Origin: Candidatus Kapaibacterium sp. | GTDB taxonomy: Bacteria; Bacteroidota; Ignavibacteria; Kapaibacteriales; HRBIN21 | Reading direction: 5' to 3' | Assembly: GCA_025055465.1 (NCBI GenBank) | Contig: JANWXA010000006.1 | Location: 1 to 12,973, forward strand | Length of the DNA stretch: 12,973 nucleotides | Shown here: in pieces, positions 7,005-12,973 of the stretch | Numbering within the stretch: position 1 is the stretch's first letter | How the letters are laid out: each line of letters opens with the position of its first letter | The notes under the pieces: generated by a model | Databases searched by the model: none | What the model was told of the DNA's origin: nothing | What the model saw: the letters and a program-made list of their open reading frames with translations, nothing else | Made by a program: the position numbers and the translations under genes

Positions 7005-7052
7005 TAAGTTCGTAGGCGGCAAGTAACTGTGTCATGCTTTTCGTATCGAGAG

Positions 7053-7400
7053 ATGGCGTTGTACATCACAACCGATTGCATTAACTGCGGTGCCTGCGAG
7101 CCTGAGTGTCCGAATACTGCTATTTACGAGCCTGGAGCCGAGTGGACGTTGGGCGACCAGACCTATCGCGAGTCTTACTCGCCCGGTGGATATGTGCGCG
7201 ATTTCTGGTCTGCTGAGTACTATTACATCGTGCCGGACAAGTGCACAGAGTGTGTGGGGTTCTACGATGAGCCTCAGTGTGCAGCGGTGTGTCCCGTAGA
7301 TTGCTGTTTGCCGGATCCCTTGGCACCGGAGACTCAGGAGCAGTTGGAGGCCAAGAAAGCTTACCTTGATCAGATAGACCCTGGTCGAGTGCGGGTATAG
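7053..7400 (+). CDS. YfhL-like 2[4Fe-4S] ferredoxin (4Fe-4S dicluster protein)
   Basis: This 115-residue soluble electron carrier has cysteines at 9, 12, 15 and 19 (C-x2-C-x2-C-x3-C-P) and at 64, 67, 76 and 80 (C-x2-C-x8-C-x3-C-P). The eight-residue loop in the second motif (V-G-F-Y-D-E-P-Q) is characteristic of the YfhL/Allochromatium-type low-potential ferredoxins. The stretch between the two motifs is about 44 residues, much longer than in a minimal bacterial ferredoxin, and is rich in Tyr, Trp and acidic residues. Two extra cysteines (84, 85) follow. The ATG at 7053 is chosen because it starts M-A-L-Y-I-T directly before the first motif; an upstream GTG at 7029 adds eight unlikely residues. 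The next gene begins 8 nt after the stop, so they are probably co-transcribed. The redox partner is not identifiable here. Confidence 0.9.
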   Translation: MALYITTDCINCGACEPECPNTAIYEPGAEWTLGDQTYRESYSPGGYVRDFWSAEYYYIVPDKCTECVGFYDEPQCAAVCPVDCCLPDPLAPETQEQLEAKKAYLDQIDPGRVRV

Positions 7401-7408
7401 AGAGGCGG

Positions 7409-8953
7409 ATGCAGGCGCAGCGCGTATGGCTTCGTGTCCGTAATGGACGCATCCAAGAGGTGCTGCCCTTTGAGAATGGCGTTGTGGTGGAAACAGAGGG
7501 GGATGTGGATACATACCCGCATTGTTGGGTTCTTCCTGGTTTTGTCGACGCTCATGGGCATGTCGTGCGGTACGGTCTGGAGCTGGATCAGCCACAGCTT
7601 CACACCTGCCGAAGTGTTGAGGAGTGCATTGAGCTGCTGCGCCGCTGGAGCCCCAACCGTGGCGATTGGTTACTTGGGGGCGGCTGGAATCAAGAGTTGT
7701 GGACCCCTGCACACTTTCCCGATGCAGCGTCTCTGGATGTTCTCTTTCCCGATACGCCCGTTGCCCTACGCCGGGCGGATGGGCATGCTCTTTGGGTAAA
7801 TACTGAAGCACTGCGCCGAGCCGGAATTACTGATCAGACCCCCGATCCACCGGGGGGATTTTTCCTCCGACACCCTTCGGGTAGGCCTACAGGGGTGCTC
7901 GTCGATGGTGCCGCTGATCTGATATTCCGTCATATTCCGCCGCCGAGCCCTGAGGAGATTCGGCAGGCGATTCTTCATGCAGCACACCAATTGCTGCAAT
8001 ATGGGGTTACGGAAGTGCATGATATGGACGTGGACCCCACATGGGTTCCCCTTTTCCAAGAGCTGGCACAGGCGGGACAATTGCCTATTCGGGTTCAGAG
8101 CTATGTACGGGCCCAACGACGGGAGTGGTACACTGCAGGACTGCTGCCGACATCGGGTGAATTTTTTCGATTGCGAGGTGTCAAGTTCTACGCCGATGGG
8201 GCTCTGGGCTCATACGGTGCAGCCCTATTGGAACCTTACCAGGATAGGCCAGGACATACAGGCCTGCTCTTCTTTACGGTGCAGGCGTTGGAGGAGGCCG
8301 TGGTGGAAGCGCTGGAGGCAGGATGGGATATTGCTATCCACGCAATCGGAGATGCAGCAAATCGGCAAGTCGCCCATGTATATCGTTCTGTACGCCGGAA
8401 GGGGATAGCCGAGGTGGACCAACGACTGCGGGTCGAGCATGCTCAGATTGTTCATCCCGATGATATTCCAGTACTGGCTGAGGCGGGAAGTATTGCCTCA
8501 GTGCAGCCCCTCCACTGTGTCCACGATGCTGCAATGGCGCGCCGACGTTTAGGGCAGGGGCGGTCTAGTATCCCTTATCCGTGGCGTAGCTTGCTGGCGG
8601 CCGGGATTCCCTTGGCAGCGGGTTCGGATTTCCCCATAGAACTGCCTGATGTGCTGATGGGCATTGCTGCTTTTTGCTCCCGAATTCCTCCAAGTGAAGA
8701 AAGCTCGTGGCTCCCGCAGGAATGTGTGAACGCGAAGGAAGCGCTGGCTGCTTACACAAACTGGGCTCATTTTGCCGCAGCGGCTGATGACCGCCGAGGT
8801 TTGCTATTGCCGGGCTATGATGCGGACCTTGTTGTCCTGGACCAGAACCCCGCCCATTGCTCTTTGCAGGAGCTGTCGGCTGTGAGAGTCGTTGCAGTCT
8901 ATATTTCTGGTGTTCGGGGCTGGCAAAGCAAGCCCTCGCGGCGAGTTGTGTAA
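7409..8953 (+). CDS. YtcJ-like metal-dependent amidohydrolase
   Basis: This 514-residue cytoplasmic hydrolase belongs to the amidohydrolase superfamily (TIM barrel with a composite beta-sandwich). The metal site is visible: P-G-F-V-D-A-H-G-H at 43-51 (H49, H51), V-K-F-Y-A-D-G-A-L-G-S at 258-268 (K259), H-A-I-G-D at 311-315 (H311), V-E-H-A-Q at 342-346 (H344) and G-S-D-F-P at 405-409 (D407). The C-terminal Y-D-A-D-L-V-V-L-D returns to the small beta domain. This set matches the YtcJ/AepA/NfdA branch (amidohydrolase family 3), whose members hydrolyse N-acyl or N-formyl compounds; the substrate cannot be read from sequence. The start is the ATG 8 nt after the ferredoxin stop, preceded by a purine-rich AGAGGCGG. 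No signal peptide is seen. The gene is followed 38 nt later by kbl. Confidence 0.88.
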   Translation: MQAQRVWLRVRNGRIQEVLPFENGVVVETEGDVDTYPHCWVLPGFVDAHGHVVRYGLELDQPQLHTCRSVEECIELLRRWSPNRGDWLLGGGWNQELWTPAHFPDAASLDVLFPDTPVALRRADGHALWVNTEALRRAGITDQTPDPPGGFFLRHPSGRPTGVLVDGAADLIFRHIPPPSPEEIRQAILHAAHQLLQYGVTEVHDMDVDPTWVPLFQELAQAGQLPIRVQSYVRAQRREWYTAGLLPTSGEFFRLRGVKFYADGALGSYGAALLEPYQDRPGHTGLLFFTVQALEEAVVEALEAGWDIAIHAIGDAANRQVAHVYRSVRRKGIAEVDQRLRVEHAQIVHPDDIPVLAEAGSIASVQPLHCVHDAAMARRRLGQGRSSIPYPWRSLLAAGIPLAAGSDFPIELPDVLMGIAAFCSRIPPSEESSWLPQECVNAKEALAAYTNWAHFAAAADDRRGLLLPGYDADLVVLDQNPAHCSLQELSAVRVVAVYISGVRGWQSKPSRRVV

Positions 8954-8958
8954 ATTTG
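8951..8958 (+). promoter_or_regulatory. Second TAAATTTG motif, overlapping the amidohydrolase stop
   Basis: The same octamer found upstream of the ferredoxin occurs here, starting at the TAA stop and lying 33 nt before the kbl ATG. It could be an internal promoter -7 element, but no -33 element is visible at standard spacing. In this short AT-rich gap a chance match is quite possible. Confidence 0.2.
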
Positions 8959-8981
8959 TGATAACAGCGAGAGTATCTCCC

Positions 8982-8987
8982 AGGGGA
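8982..8987 (+). promoter_or_regulatory. Ribosome binding site of kbl (AGGGGA)
   Basis: AGGGGA sits 4 nt before the ATG at 8992. It is one of the clearest Shine-Dalgarno-like sequences in the window and supports this start. Several neighbouring genes (rpsA, the sugar transferase, the Wzi-like gene) have none. Confidence 0.55.
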
Positions 8988-8991
8988 CAGA

Positions 8992-10203
8992 ATGTACGAC
9001 ACAGCCTTCCGCGATCATCTCCGAAGTGAGTTGGCAGCTATTCGGGAAGCAGGACTATACAAGGAGGAACGCGAAATTCTCGGCCCTCAAGGTCCTGTTG
9101 TCCGCGTACGTCTCAACGGACAGGTGTGTGAGCTTTTAAACTTTTGTGCTAACAACTACTTGGGACTTTCCGCTGACCCGCGAATTGTGGCAGCGGCCAG
9201 CCGAGCGATGAGTACGTACGGTTTCGGAATGTCCAGCGTTCGCTTTATCTGTGGCACGCAAGACTTACATAAGGAATTGGAGCGCAAGATTGCTGAGTTC
9301 TGTGGTACGGAAGATACACTGCTCTATGCTGCCTGTTTTGACGCCAACGGCGGTTTCTTCGAGCCTTTCTTCACTGAGCAGGATGCCATTATTTCTGACG
9401 AGCTCAACCATGCTTCTATCATTGATGGCATCCGACTCACAAAGGCGAAGCGCTATCGTTACAAGAACTGTGATACGGCGGATTTGGAGGCGAAGCTGCA
9501 GCAGGCCGAAGCCGAGGGTGCTCGCTTTAAGGTCATTGCCACGGATGCGGTGTTCTCAATGGACGGGAATATGGCCCCGTTAGAGCATATTTGCACGCTT
9601 GCCGATCGGTATCGCGCGCTGGTCATGGTTGATGAGAGTCACTCACTGGGGTTTGTTGGAAGGACCGGGCGCGGAGTAACGGAGCACTTTGGTGTTGTTG
9701 GAAAAGTGGACATTATAACCGGTACATTAGGGAAAGCCTTGGGTGGGGGGATTGGCGGCTTTACAACTGGGAGGCGAGAAATTATCGAGCTGCTGCGCCA
9801 ACGCTCGCGCCCATATCTGTTTAGCAACTCGCTCCCGCCAATGGTGGTCGGTGCAGCAATTGCCGTCTTTGAGCTACTATCGGAGACGACGGAACTGCGG
9901 GACCGTCTGGAGCGCAACACGCGATACTTTCGCCGGCGAATGAGCGAAGCTGGGTTCGACATCAAGCCGGGGGACCACCCAATTGTGCCTATTATGCTCT
10001 ATGACGCTATGCTGGCTCATCGGTTTGCTAACCGGATGTTGGAGTTGGGGATCTATGTGGTGGGATTTTCCTACCCCGTTGTGCCTCGGGGTCAGGCTCG
10101 GATTCGGGTACAAATTTCGGCAGCGCACACACAGCAACACTTGGATCAAGCTATCGAGGCCTTTGTTGCAGTCGGTCGAGAAATGGGGGTACTCAAGGAT
10201 TGA
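8992..10203 (+). CDS. kbl: Glycine C-acetyltransferase (2-amino-3-ketobutyrate CoA ligase)
   Basis: This 403-residue PLP enzyme of the alpha-oxoamine synthase family interconverts 2-amino-3-ketobutyrate plus CoA with glycine plus acetyl-CoA, the second step of threonine breakdown by the dehydrogenase route. The PLP lysine is K248 in T-G-T-L-G-K-A-L-G-G. D214 and H217 lie in V-D-E-S-H-S, H140 in E-L-N-H-A-S, and S189 in V-F-S-M-D-G. These sit at a constant +4 offset from the E. coli KBL active-site residues as I recall them. N-N-Y-L-G-L (54-59) and the R-F-I-C-G-T-Q segment (84-90) are also typical. Length is close to the E. coli enzyme. No threonine 3-dehydrogenase (tdh) lies beside it in the window. 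The downstream hbd starts 3 nt after the stop, so the pair is surely co-transcribed. A related oxoamine synthase (for example serine palmitoyltransferase-like) is the main alternative, but the match to Kbl looks closer. Confidence 0.92.
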   Translation: MYDTAFRDHLRSELAAIREAGLYKEEREILGPQGPVVRVRLNGQVCELLNFCANNYLGLSADPRIVAAASRAMSTYGFGMSSVRFICGTQDLHKELERKIAEFCGTEDTLLYAACFDANGGFFEPFFTEQDAIISDELNHASIIDGIRLTKAKRYRYKNCDTADLEAKLQQAEAEGARFKVIATDAVFSMDGNMAPLEHICTLADRYRALVMVDESHSLGFVGRTGRGVTEHFGVVGKVDIITGTLGKALGGGIGGFTTGRREIIELLRQRSRPYLFSNSLPPMVVGAAIAVFELLSETTELRDRLERNTRYFRRRMSEAGFDIKPGDHPIVPIMLYDAMLAHRFANRMLELGIYVVGFSYPVVPRGQARIRVQISAAHTQQHLDQAIEAFVAVGREMGVLKD

Positions 10204-10206
10204 GCA

Positions 10207-11061
10207 ATGCAGACTGTGGGCATTTGTGGTGCAGGTACGATGGGACGTGGAATTGCCCTAACCTGCTTACAGGCGGGCTATAGGGTGCTGCTCTACGATA
10301 TCCGTCTGGATGCTTTGCGCGCGGCCGAGTCGGTCGTTGTGGAGCAGCTCCAGAGAGCGGAGGAAAAAGGGAGGCTTCCAGAACCTGCTGCCCAGGTGCG
10401 TGTGCGTTTGCACCTGATAACCACGCTGGCCGAGCTTATCCCGTGCGACATTATTGTCGAGGCCATTGTGGAGAACCGTGCAGCCAAGCAAGAGCTGTTC
10501 CGCGCTCTGGAATCGCTGGGTGTCTCGCCCAACACTATTATCGCCAGCAACACCTCCTCTATTTCCATTGCAGCTCTGGCCTCGGTATTGCACCACCCGG
10601 AACGCTGTGTTGGGCTGCATTTTTTCAATCCGGCCCATGTCATGCGCCTGGTAGAGGTAGTGCGGAGTGCACGAACTTCAGAGCGGACTCTGGAGCAAAC
10701 GCTTACTTTTGTAAAAACATTGGGGAAAACTGCAGTAGTTGTGCGCGATATACCTGGCTTTATTGTCAACCGGGTGGCACGCAATTATTATAACGAGGCG
10801 CTACGTCTCTTGGTGGAAGGGGTGGCTACCATAGAGCAAATAGACCGCCTTATGCGGAGCACCGGCTTCCCAATGGGTCCATTTGAACTCATGGACTTGA
10901 TCGGGGTGGATGTCAATTTAGAAGTGACGCGCTCTATCTATGAGCAGCACTTTCATGAGCCACGTTTTGCCCCCTCACCTTTGCAGCAGCAATATGTGGA
11001 TGCGGGATTGCTGGGGTGTAAGGTCAAACGTGGCTTCTATTCGTACGACAGCCATGGGTGA
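10207..11061 (+). CDS. hbd: 3-hydroxyacyl-CoA (3-hydroxybutyryl-CoA) dehydrogenase
   Basis: This 284-residue stand-alone enzyme oxidises (S)-3-hydroxyacyl-CoA to 3-ketoacyl-CoA with NAD(P)+, or runs in reverse in butyrate-type pathways. The Rossmann loop G-A-G-T-M-G-R-G (8-15) and acidic D31 suggest NAD preference. The catalytic set is visible with the family's spacing: S117 in S-N-T-S-S, H138 in G-L-H-F-F-N-P, E150 in L-V-E-V-V and N188 in G-F-I-V-N-R. The C-terminal dimer domain shows T-G-F-P-M-G-P-F-E-L-M-D-L-I-G and ends with K-V-K-R-G-F-Y-S-Y. Length is typical of Hbd/PaaH/FadB2. AAGGAT at 10196-10201, inside the end of kbl, serves as Shine-Dalgarno 5 nt before the ATG, and the two genes are 3 nt apart. 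The symbol is by family; paaH would fit equally well. No thiolase, crotonase or acyl-CoA dehydrogenase is nearby. Confidence 0.9.
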   Translation: MQTVGICGAGTMGRGIALTCLQAGYRVLLYDIRLDALRAAESVVVEQLQRAEEKGRLPEPAAQVRVRLHLITTLAELIPCDIIVEAIVENRAAKQELFRALESLGVSPNTIIASNTSSISIAALASVLHHPERCVGLHFFNPAHVMRLVEVVRSARTSERTLEQTLTFVKTLGKTAVVVRDIPGFIVNRVARNYYNEALRLLVEGVATIEQIDRLMRSTGFPMGPFELMDLIGVDVNLEVTRSIYEQHFHEPRFAPSPLQQQYVDAGLLGCKVKRGFYSYDSHG

Positions 11062-11076
11062 TTGTTCCACATAGTT

Positions 11077-11081
11077 GGGAG
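11077..11081 (+). promoter_or_regulatory. Ribosome binding site of the Asp-box/T9SS gene (GGGAG)
   Basis: GGGAG lies 6 nt before the ATG at 11088 in the 26-nt gap after hbd. It fixes this start, which is immediately followed by a good signal peptide. Confidence 0.5.
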
Positions 11082-11087
11082 TATCCG

Positions 11088-12973
11088 ATGCGGTACTCGG
11101 TAGTGTTGTTTGGTGGCTTCTTCTGGTGCATGGTCGCTTCTGCGCAACACCATATTCTTGCTCCGGCATTGCCAGCTGAGCCTTCTCCCCATGAGCCCTT
11201 ACACACAAGGTCGTCGCAGGGCATATTTTGGCAGGCTCCGCCACTTCCGCTTGTTCTACGAAATGGGCAAAGTCCGACGGCGATTCAGGAGTTTGTCTTC
11301 GATTCGCTCGTCAACGCTTTTTCCTACTACTCTTGGCAACAGCAGCCTCTTTGGTGGGATCCGGTGAGCAACGTGTTGGTCACGGTTAAGCGAGGTGGGG
11401 TGGGGACCGTCGAACAGGGCGATGGCAACCGCTTGTACTATCGCTATTCTGTCAATCGTGGGCAGTCATGGTCGCAGCCTTTTCGGCTTTTCGACGGGAA
11501 TCTACAGGCTCAGTTGCCGCGGTATCCCAGCGGTTACTTAGTCAATCCTAACGAGTCCGAGACGGAGCCAACAGATCTGATTTTGGTCTTTGCCGGTCCA
11601 GTTGTAGCCAACCAGGAGTGGGCTGGCTTTCGGGATGGCTTCACGTATTTAGGCAGCTCTGACGTGGAAACATGGTTCAATGATGGTGTTGATGTAGAAA
11701 TTCCAGGGAGCGGGACGTTTCGATACACATGGAGCACGGATTCTCGGATTACGGCGACGCGCTCAGGGGATTTAGCATTTACACTGGGATCGCTGATTGC
11801 TCCTACCGGAGTGCCGACTTCGGAACAGAATTACGTCGGCCTCCGCCTACAAGACTTCGCAGCCCCGGCGTTCGGGTATGTCCCGGATGAATGGAGCAGC
11901 ACGGCGTTTGGGGATCCTGGGCAGCCAGGATATCGGGCAAACACTCCGATTGGAATTGCCCGTGATGACGCAGGGAACATTGTTTGCGCTATTTTCGGAC
12001 GTTATAATGATTCCGACGATCCTGGTTTGCCAACAGTCGGGTTTTTCCGGTCTACCGACGGGGGCAATAGCTGGCAAGGTCCGATATTCCTACAGCCCTC
12101 GGCGATCCGGGAGTATGCCGTGGGCCAGGGCGCTACAGCCGGTGCCGTCAGTGTTCCTTTCGGGCTTCAGACAGGCGCAGGGGGGAGTGTGGCGATTCCT
12201 AAATCCTTCGCTGCGTATGGCAATGGCAAGGTTAGCTTTGCTTTTCAGGTGTTCGAATTCGACACGCTGAAACCTCTGGATCAGCGTTTGGCACAGATGG
12301 TAGAGGCAACCTATGACAATCGAGCATGGGTCATCCGTCGGATTTTTGACCGTTCATGGCTGTCATTTGTGCTTGTGCCTGATCCGAACTCACCACCATC
12401 GACACAGGTGGGGAACGAATTACAGCTATGCCGGACCGCCGATGGCACGAAGTTACTGGCAAAGTGGATTGAAGGAACGGTTTACATAGCCCAAGTGGAC
12501 ATTAATGGTGATGCAATGGCCCCGGACACGTTTGTAACAACGGACGTCTACGTCTCGGTGCGGCTCCTTCCCGATGGGGAGTGGTCTACGCCGACTAATG
12601 TAACACAGACGCCGATATGGGACAAACTAGCCTGGGTCCCACCAATTGTACCCAATGATTTGAGGCAAATCCCGCTGTTAATGGTCAAGACAAGGATAGA
12701 CACTTTCGTATACCCGACGATCTTGCAGCGTTTGGTGGACAGCCAGTGGCAACTACTGGATAGGCAGTACGTTACGAGCGCCACCTTTTCTGCTGTTGTT
12801 TCAGCCGAGGGGCAGTCCCCTAAAGAAAGACAGGGGGGGCACTTGCAGCTCCAGATTATGTCGCACCCGATACAGCGGGAGCTCCGAGTCCAGGTGAGTG
12901 ATGCCCCGGGCGGGAGTGCCTCTGTTGAACTTCACACACTGGCGGGGGAACGCGTTCTGGTGCATGAGCTAAC
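11088..12973 (+). CDS. Secreted Asp-box (BNR/sialidase-fold-like) protein with T9SS sorting domain, 3' truncated
   Basis: The frame is open without a stop from ATG 11088 to the window end (628 full codons), so the 3' end lies outside. Residues 1-20 form a Sec signal peptide: M-R-Y-S, a hydrophobic core V-V-L-F-G-G-F-F-W, then V-A-S-A/Q as cleavage site. A classic Asp-box, S-T-D-G-G-N-S-W, lies at 322-329, and a degenerate one, S-V-N-R-G-Q-S-W, at 121-128, as in BNR/sialidase-type beta-propellers. The sialidase catalytic residues cannot be assigned, so enzymatic activity is not claimed. From about residue 593 (H-P-I-Q-R-E-L-R-V-Q-V ... V-E-L-H-T-L-A-G-E-R-V) the sequence matches the start of a type A T9SS C-terminal sorting domain, implying export through the type IX system and anchoring or release at the cell surface. 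It follows hbd by 26 nt but has its own ribosome binding site. Its substrate or ligand is unknown. Confidence 0.8.
   Translation, partial: MRYSVVLFGGFFWCMVASAQHHILAPALPAEPSPHEPLHTRSSQGIFWQAPPLPLVLRNGQSPTAIQEFVFDSLVNAFSYYSWQQQPLWWDPVSNVLVTVKRGGVGTVEQGDGNRLYYRYSVNRGQSWSQPFRLFDGNLQAQLPRYPSGYLVNPNESETEPTDLILVFAGPVVANQEWAGFRDGFTYLGSSDVETWFNDGVDVEIPGSGTFRYTWSTDSRITATRSGDLAFTLGSLIAPTGVPTSEQNYVGLRLQDFAAPAFGYVPDEWSSTAFGDPGQPGYRANTPIGIARDDAGNIVCAIFGRYNDSDDPGLPTVGFFRSTDGGNSWQGPIFLQPSAIREYAVGQGATAGAVSVPFGLQTGAGGSVAIPKSFAAYGNGKVSFAFQVFEFDTLKPLDQRLAQMVEATYDNRAWVIRRIFDRSWLSFVLVPDPNSPPSTQVGNELQLCRTADGTKLLAKWIEGTVYIAQVDINGDAMAPDTFVTTDVYVSVRLLPDGEWSTPTNVTQTPIWDKLAWVPPIVPNDLRQIPLLMVKTRIDTFVYPTILQRLVDSQWQLLDRQYVTSATFSAVVSAEGQSPKERQGGHLQLQIMSHPIQRELRVQVSDAPGGSASVELHTLAGERVLVHEL

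Larger units (their letters stand above)
6805..7052. promoter_or_regulatory. Divergent intergenic region with dyads and candidate promoters
   Basis: This spacer lies between the leftward glycan cassette and the rightward ferredoxin run. It contains a TATAAT on the minus strand (6947-6952), a TAAATTTG on the plus strand (6997-7004), and two perfect dyads (6875-6886, 6925-6942). On the minus strand there is also a T6 tract (6901-6906) inside AGCTTTTTTGCT, but it lies 18 nt from the hairpin, so it does not form a canonical terminator. Open frames cross the spacer on both strands; none looks like a real protein. Confidence 0.6.

Noticed and set aside
7032..7811. 259-codon minus-strand frame across the ferredoxin and amidohydrolase
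   Set aside because: Both plus-strand genes have clear catalytic or cluster motifs. The antisense product is His/Arg/Pro-rich, unlike any family, and would span two genes.
8954..8991. Glycine riboswitch upstream of kbl
   Set aside because: The gap is only 38 nt, too short for a glycine aptamer, and no conserved core was seen.
8565..9002. 145-codon minus-strand frame opposite the amidohydrolase 3' end
   Set aside because: It shadows the G-S-D-F-P and D-A-D-L-V-V-L-D coding region; low-complexity product without motif.
11797..12270. 157-codon plus-strand frame in a different phase from the Asp-box protein
   Set aside because: The long frame from 11088 runs through here without a stop and carries the Asp-box. 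The alternative product is Arg/Ser-rich with no motif, so neither a second gene nor a frameshift is needed.

Overview
The window looks like a piece of a chromosome from a fairly GC-rich member of the Fibrobacterota-Chlorobiota-Bacteroidota (FCB) supergroup, possibly a Kapabacteria, Ignavibacteria or Chlorobi relative. This is inferred from four things: a protein at the right edge whose end resembles a type IX secretion (T9SS) C-terminal sorting domain, a multihaem-cytochrome-type tail at the left edge, a YfhL-like ferredoxin of the form I associate with Bacteroidota/Chlorobi, and weak or absent Shine-Dalgarno sequences at several starts. No marker here fixes the genus. I see no tRNA, rRNA, CRISPR array, transposon or integration site. 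The window is densely coding.

Left part (1-2698, + strand): the 3' end of a probable multihaem cytochrome c gene (GHDVPTG-type C-terminal domain), then a six-domain ribosomal protein S1 gene (rpsA) with an unusual ~100-residue Pro/Ala/Arg-rich tail.

Middle (2719-6804, - strand): a three-gene surface polysaccharide cassette, transcribed leftward. It starts with a WcaJ-type polyprenyl-phosphate sugar-1-phosphate transferase, then a Gfo/Idh/MocA sugar oxidoreductase 4 nt further on, then an outer-membrane beta-barrel of Wzi-like appearance, coupled by an ATGA overlap. They plausibly prime a repeat unit, make or modify a nucleotide sugar, and handle the product at the outer membrane. The cassette runs tail-to-tail into rpsA, with only 20 nt between the stop codons and no clear terminator.

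A 248-nt divergent spacer (6805-7052) separates this cassette from the rightward genes. It holds two perfect dyads and candidate promoter elements.

Right part (7053-12973, + strand): a tightly packed run of a 2[4Fe-4S] ferredoxin, a YtcJ-like metal-dependent amidohydrolase, glycine C-acetyltransferase (kbl) and a 3-hydroxyacyl-CoA dehydrogenase (hbd/paaH type), with gaps of 8, 38 and 3 nt. After 26 nt comes a long gene open to the window edge. It encodes a secreted protein with Asp-box (BNR) motifs and the start of a T9SS sorting domain. The four enzymes suggest amino-acid or acyl-CoA catabolism, but they do not form a textbook pathway: there is no threonine dehydrogenase next to kbl. No wholly new system is evident. 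The points most worth a second look are the edge-spanning Asp-box/T9SS protein, the unusual ferredoxin-amidohydrolase-kbl-hbd run, the dyads in the divergent spacer and the S1 tail.
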